Source: Actinomycetes bacterium
Lineage (GTDB): Bacteria > Actinomycetota > Acidimicrobiia > Acidimicrobiales > RAAP-2
DNA: 15,813 nt
NCBI GenBank assembly: GCA_021826655.1
Contig: JAKAZC010000022.1
Span: 1-15,813 of the forward strand
Direction: 5' to 3'
In this document: one piece after another, positions 13,091-15,813 of the stretch
Numbering within the stretch: position 1 is the first letter of the stretch
Layout of the letters: each line of letters begins with the position of its first letter
Notes under the pieces: generated by a model
What the model was told of the DNA's origin: nothing
The model's database searches: none
The model's input: only the letters and a program-made list of their open reading frames with translations
Position numbers and translations under genes: made by a program

Positions 13091-13115
13091 GTGTGGACGG
13101 GTGCCCCGCAGGTAG
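13091..13115 (+). promoter_or_regulatory. Degenerate stress-type promoter ahead of the oxidoreductase pseudogene
   Basis: GTGT (13091-13094) precedes AGGTAG (13110-13115) by 15 bases, two mismatches from the window's GTTT-N15-GGGTAG pattern. It lies 60 bases before ATG 13176 and might be a decayed copy of the same promoter class; chance is also possible. Confidence 0.25.
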
Positions 13116-13175
13116 GGCACAGCGGCCACCGGCACGTCGTGCGTCGATCAGTGGACGGGCGTGGACGGGGTGCGC

Positions 13176-14140
13176 ATGGAGGACGAGGCCGATGTCCTCG
13201 AGCTCGGGTTGGTCCGGGCGGTGAGGAGTGGCGGGCGGGCTGGCCGGAGCAGGGCTCGAGGTCGTCGGAGTCGAGTCCGGTCTGGTGAGTGGCGAGTGCC
13301 CCTACTGGCCGTGCGTCCCAACCAGGTCGATGGTGCGCGATGCCATGCTGGTGGCCGACTACCGGTGGGGTGCCGATCGCACCGATTGCCCGACCGGGAT
13401 GCCGGAGGTGCCCGAACTGGTGGCGTCCGCCCTCGAACAGGAAGGTGTCGAACTCCACCTGTCGGCGGAGCTCGCGTCCGTCTACCACGACGGCGTGCGG
13501 TTCACACTGGTGTTCGGGGACGCCGCCACGCGCTCCGCTGAACGCCTGCTGGCGGCGGCGGGGCGGAGCGTCGAACTCTCCGCGCTCCGACTCTCGTCCG
13601 TGGGACTCGACGAGACCGCGCCTGTGGTCCCGGTGGACGGGCACCTCCGGGTGGTCGGGGTGGACAGGATGTGGGCCGTCGGGGACGTGACCGGCAAGGG
13701 GGGTTCCCCCACACCGCCGTCCAGCAGGCCGACACCGTGGTGCGCGACATCCTGGGCGAGCCGGTGGCCGGGGCCGACTACCGGGCGATGCCGCGGGTCA
13801 CGTTCACCGATCCCGAGGTGGGCGCCGTGGGGCTCACGGAACGGGCGGCGCGGGACGCGGGATGCACCGCGCGGATCGGGTACGTGGACCTGGCCGACTC
13901 CGCACAGGGCTGGATCCGCGGTGACGGTGGACGGGGATTCGTCAAGGTGGTGGAGGACGCAGATCGGGGTTGCCCGTCGGTGCCCTGTCGGTGGGCCCGT
14001 GCGGCGGCGAGGTCCTGGCCCTCCTGACCCTCGCGGTGCATGCCGAGGTGCCCGTCGACCGACTGGTGGAAGTGATCTCCGCCAACCCCTCGTTCCACGG
14101 CGGGGTGCCGGAGGCGATGCGGGCCCGGGCCCTGGTGTGA
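13176..14140 (+). pseudogene. Decayed FAD/NAD(P)-dependent pyridine nucleotide-disulfide oxidoreductase
   Basis: The remains of a class I flavoprotein disulfide reductase-like gene are spread over all three plus frames. From ATG 13176 it reads MEDEADVLELG, shifts near 13209 to GPGGEE (part of the FAD-binding GxGxxG turn), shifts again near 13228 to VAGGLAGAGLEVVGVE and SGECPYWPCVPTRSM, keeping the redox pair CPYWPC. After about 13370 the text jumps to LEQEGVELHLSAELASV of the NAD domain, so roughly 150-200 family residues are missing. It continues to MWAVGDVTGKG (second FAD motif), shifts near 13700 to HTAVQQADTVVRDILG and PRVTFTDPEVGAVGLTE, and shifts once more near 13975 to GALSVGPCGGEVLALLTLAVHAEVP, ending at TGA 14138. 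At least four frameshifts plus an internal deletion make a working enzyme impossible. Confidence 0.85.
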
Positions 14141-14218
14141 AGGTGCGCGTGGGGTGACGGGCACGGGCCATGGAGCCGGCCGGGACGGACTCGGCGTCGA
14201 AGGCGACCACCGCCTGCG

Positions 14219-14243
14219 GTTTCGGGAGCGGTGTGCTGGGTAG
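14219..14243 (+). promoter_or_regulatory. SigB/SigF-type promoter (GTTT-N15-GGGTAG) for the DUF6458-type gene
   Basis: GTTT (14219-14222) precedes GGGTAG (14238-14243) by 15 bases. It ends 54 bases before the ATG at 14298 and may also serve the iron permease family gene behind it. Confidence 0.82.
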
Positions 14244-14253
14244 GTACCGGTAC
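14244..14253. repeat. 10-bp palindrome at the predicted transcription start
   Basis: GTACCGGTAC is a perfect palindrome directly after the -10 element of the promoter at 14219-14243, inside a longer imperfect repeat reaching 14258 (GGTAC...GTACC). The position over the predicted start would suit an operator, but a chance palindrome of this size is not rare. Confidence 0.3.
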
Positions 14254-14297
14254 GTACCCGGACCCGGACTGGGTCCCCGACACGGAGGACACGACAG

Positions 14298-14552
14298 ATG
14301 GCAGCAGGACTGGTGGCGAGCATCATCGCATTCGCGGTCGGGGCGGTGCTCGATTTCGCACTGACGGCCAACAGCAACCAGCACGGGTTCGACGTGCACA
14401 CGGTCGGCGTGGTGCTCATGGTGGTCGGCGCCGTGGGTGCCGTGCTCTCGGTGATCGCGTTCGTGGCCGGGGGCACCATGTTCCGCCGGCACCGGACGGT
14501 CGTGGACGACGGGCAGGGCAACGTCACCCGACGTGAGGACACCTACAGCTGA
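14298..14552 (+). CDS. DUF6458-type small membrane protein
   Basis: The 84-residue protein has two membrane spans (about 4-24 and 36-60) joined by the polar loop TANSNQHGFDVHTVG, and a charged C-terminal tail (FRRHRTVVDDGQGNVTRRED). The pattern of a short Gly/Ala span, a 'xDVxxVGVVLMVVGxVG' start of span 2 and an Arg-rich tail resembles the DUF6458 family of actinobacteria, recalled rather than searched. ATG 14298 has GGAGG nine bases ahead. It is expressed from the stress-type promoter at 14219-14243 and lies 131 bases ahead of the iron permease family gene in the same direction. Function unknown. Confidence 0.82.
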   Translation: MAAGLVASIIAFAVGAVLDFALTANSNQHGFDVHTVGVVLMVVGAVGAVLSVIAFVAGGTMFRRHRTVVDDGQGNVTRREDTYS

Positions 14553-14620
14553 CACCCGGCCGACCCGGGTCGGTACCGCCCCGCGGCGACCGGACGGGAG
14601 ACCGTGGCCGCGACTGATCT

Positions 14621-14654
14621 GGTGACCGCCGGCGGATGACCGTCGGCGGTCACC
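14621..14654 (+). terminator. 11-bp hairpin between the DUF6458-type and iron permease genes
   Basis: GGTGACCGCCG (14621-14631) pairs perfectly with CGGCGGTCACC (14644-14654) over a 12-base loop. It ends 29 bases before the GTG start at 14684. It may end or attenuate the upstream transcript; without a T-run this is uncertain, and a role in the leader of the next gene is possible. Confidence 0.45.
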
Positions 14655-14683
14655 GCCCGCCCAACAGGACGTCGGAGTGAACC

Positions 14684-15184
14684 GTGGCACCAATCGACCG
14701 GACCCGCATCCGTCACCGCGCCAATCACGCGGTCTCCGGCCTCACCCGTGTCTTCGGATCCCTGACGGCGATCGGGCTCGCCGTCGTGGTCGTCGTCATG
14801 TGGACGCTCGGGCTCGCCTACGACGCCGGATCGGAGCGGCTCATCACGTCGCTCACCACGGTGGTCACCTTCGTGATGGTGTTCATCATCCAGTCGACCC
14901 AGAACCGGGAGAGCCGGGCCATGCAGACGAAGCTCGACGCACTCCTCATCGCCAACGACCACCTCAGCGAGGGCGCGCTGCTCGGACTCGAACAGATGCC
15001 TGACGCGACGATCAAGGACGTCCAGGCCGAGGTGCACTCGGCCGGTGACGTCGATGACGGGCGGACCGGGTCACCGCCGGACCCCGGTCCGCGCCCGTCT
15101 GCTCAGTCCGCGGCCCCGGGCGCCAATTCGTCGAGGACTCGTGCGGTCAGCTCGGGCGGGACGCCGAGGACGTCGACCAGCTGA
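14684..15184 (+). CDS. Low-affinity iron permease family membrane protein
   Basis: The 166-residue protein has two membrane spans (about 27-47 and 53-70). The second runs into the family signature TFVMVFIIQSTQNRESRAMQ followed by KLDALLIAN, which is typical of the low-affinity iron permease family (PF04120); bacterial members are usually around 120-150 residues. True iron transport is not shown for most bacterial members. The last 45 residues (after AEVHSAG) are Pro/Ser/Arg-rich, and the final 82 bases overlap the 3' end of the opposite-strand gene, so the tail may be non-conserved. GTG 14684 has CGGAG about seven bases ahead. No own stress-type promoter is visible; read-through from 14219-14243 is likely unless the hairpin at 14621-14654 stops it. 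Confidence 0.85.
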   Translation: MAPIDRTRIRHRANHAVSGLTRVFGSLTAIGLAVVVVVMWTLGLAYDAGSERLITSLTTVVTFVMVFIIQSTQNRESRAMQTKLDALLIANDHLSEGALLGLEQMPDATIKDVQAEVHSAGDVDDGRTGSPPDPGPRPSAQSAAPGANSSRTRAVSSGGTPRTSTS

Positions 15185-15459
15185 CCGGCGGTCAGGCCCT
15201 CGGCCAGCGCGGTGTTGATCAGCGAGCGCCGTAGGGCGAAGCGCACCGCCTCGAAGTCGGCCAGGGCCTGCTGCATCCGCAGGAAGCGGGTGGCCGTGCT
15301 GATGGCGGCGACGGCCTCGGACAGACAGGCGCCCCCGGCGAGCAGCTCGCGCCCCCGCTGCACTTCGACCGCGTTGTCGACGAGGACCTGGCCCAGGGAC
15401 CGGGCCCCGTCGAGCCAGCAGTCGATGTCGGCTACCAGGGCGGCACGTCGGGATTCCAT
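15103..15459 (-). CDS. Helical protein of unknown function with a possible C-terminal helix-turn-helix
   Basis: The 118-residue product is almost all predicted helix: ALVADIDCWLDGARSLGQVL, then VQRGRELLAGGACLSEAVAAIS, FLRMQQALADFEAVRFALR, and a C-terminal LTAGQLVDVLGVPPELTARVLDEL that resembles a helix-turn-helix. I recognise no family. For ATG 15459 the GGAGG touches the start codon, too close for a normal ribosome site, while TATGCT ends seven bases before the A of ATG and could be a -10 element, so a leaderless message is possible. The codon pattern supports coding from this ATG. It converges with and overlaps the tail of the iron permease family gene by 82 bases. No stress-type promoter is seen. 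Confidence 0.7.
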   Translation of the reverse strand: MESRRAALVADIDCWLDGARSLGQVLVDNAVEVQRGRELLAGGACLSEAVAAISTATRFLRMQQALADFEAVRFALRRSLINTALAEGLTAGQLVDVLGVPPELTARVLDELAPGAAD

Positions 15460-15642
15460 CCTCCGAGCATACGGTCGGCCCACCCGATCCACCAGGGGTG
15501 CGGTCGGCGCCGGGAGGTGTTGCCGATCCCCGCACGCGCATCCCGTCGTCCACGCGACATCCGGCGACCGTGCGGCTCCGAATACCACCCGATGAGACGC
15601 TCACACCTACGGTCCTCCCCGTCCGCACCCTCCGCCAGGGGC

Positions 15643-15813
15643 ATGAGCCGCGGGCGCCGTCTCCTGCCGGCGGTGACCCTGGCGGCGACCCTGGTGGTCG
15701 GCCTGGCCGGATGCGGTTCCGCTTCGTCGTCGACGTCGACGACGGCCGCACCGGCGCACCCCCCGTCCGCCGCGACCATCGCCATCTCCAACTTCATGTT
15801 CATCCCCGACCAC
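15643..15813 (+). CDS. Lipoprotein, probably cupredoxin-like (N-terminal part; runs off the window)
   Basis: The visible 57 residues start with a basic n-region (SRGRRLL), a hydrophobic stretch, and the lipobox VGLAGC with Cys24 as the lipidation site, so the protein is exported and anchored to the outer face of the membrane. A Ser/Thr/Ala/Pro linker follows, and then ATIAISNFMFIPDH, which resembles the first strand of plastocyanin/cupredoxin domains in similar actinobacterial lipoproteins (FxFxPxxLxV). Copper ligands would lie beyond the edge. ATG 15643 is chosen over the in-frame ATG 15592 because it gives a standard-length signal peptide and has AGGGG just ahead; the upstream start would add 17 residues without a ribosome site. 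Confidence 0.75.
   Translation, partial: MSRGRRLLPAVTLAATLVVGLAGCGSASSSTSTTAAPAHPPSAATIAISNFMFIPDH

Noticed and set aside
12710..13288. Plus-strand open frame upstream of the oxidoreductase pseudogene
   Set aside because: It is largely antisense to the better-coding minus-strand frame at 12719-12940 and shows no domain.
1..15813. CRISPR array, tRNA or rRNA genes
   Set aside because: No regularly spaced direct repeats, tRNA-like cloverleaf or rRNA segments were seen on reading the window.

Overview
The window is very GC-rich (about 70%), has strong G/C bias at third codon positions, frequent GTG starts and a UsfX/RsbW-SigF type stress module. This points to an actinobacterium (Actinomycetota); nothing visible fixes the genus. 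Almost everything here belongs to one theme: a general-stress sigma factor of the SigB/SigF family, the partner-switching proteins that control it, and many of its likely target genes, packed into one island.

Layout. 1-1122: tail of a transposase-like gene, an uncertain stretch, then a HAD hydrolase. 1237-1847 (minus): two coupled small membrane proteins. 1969-3465 (minus): a monofunctional haem catalase. 3552-4517 (minus): an RsbA-like protein (MEDS sensor plus HATPase). 4880-5371 (minus): a stand-alone RsbW-like ATPase. 5750-6310 (plus): a hemerythrin-like protein. 6347-6748 (minus): a STAS protein with Glu at the usual phospho-Ser position. 6974-8515 (plus): rsbV-rsbW-sigma operon. 8555-11876 (minus): REC-PP2C phosphatase, CHASE3 histidine kinase and single-domain response regulator, all overlapping. 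12125-12626 (minus): CsbD-like and hydrophobic stress proteins. 12719-14140: two decayed redox genes. 14298-15184 (plus): DUF6458-type membrane protein and low-affinity iron permease family protein. 15103-15459 (minus): unknown. 15643-end (plus): start of a lipoprotein, probably a cupredoxin.

How it fits together. The main finding is a repeated promoter of the SigB/SigF type, GTTT-N15/16-GGG(T/A/C)A, in front of nearly every transcription unit, including the sigma operon itself. By eye I find 12 GTTT tetramers on both strands together, and 10 of them are followed at the correct spacing by such a -10 element; an eleventh site has GATT instead of GTTT. The REC-PP2C/kinase/regulator operon has no such site, which fits it being the upstream input: kinase signal to REC-PP2C, dephosphorylation of RsbV, release of sigma from RsbW, then expression of catalase, hemerythrin, small membrane proteins and further RsbW-like ATPases as feedback. 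That order is inference from known partner-switching systems. Two genes in the island are broken, one still behind an intact-looking promoter.
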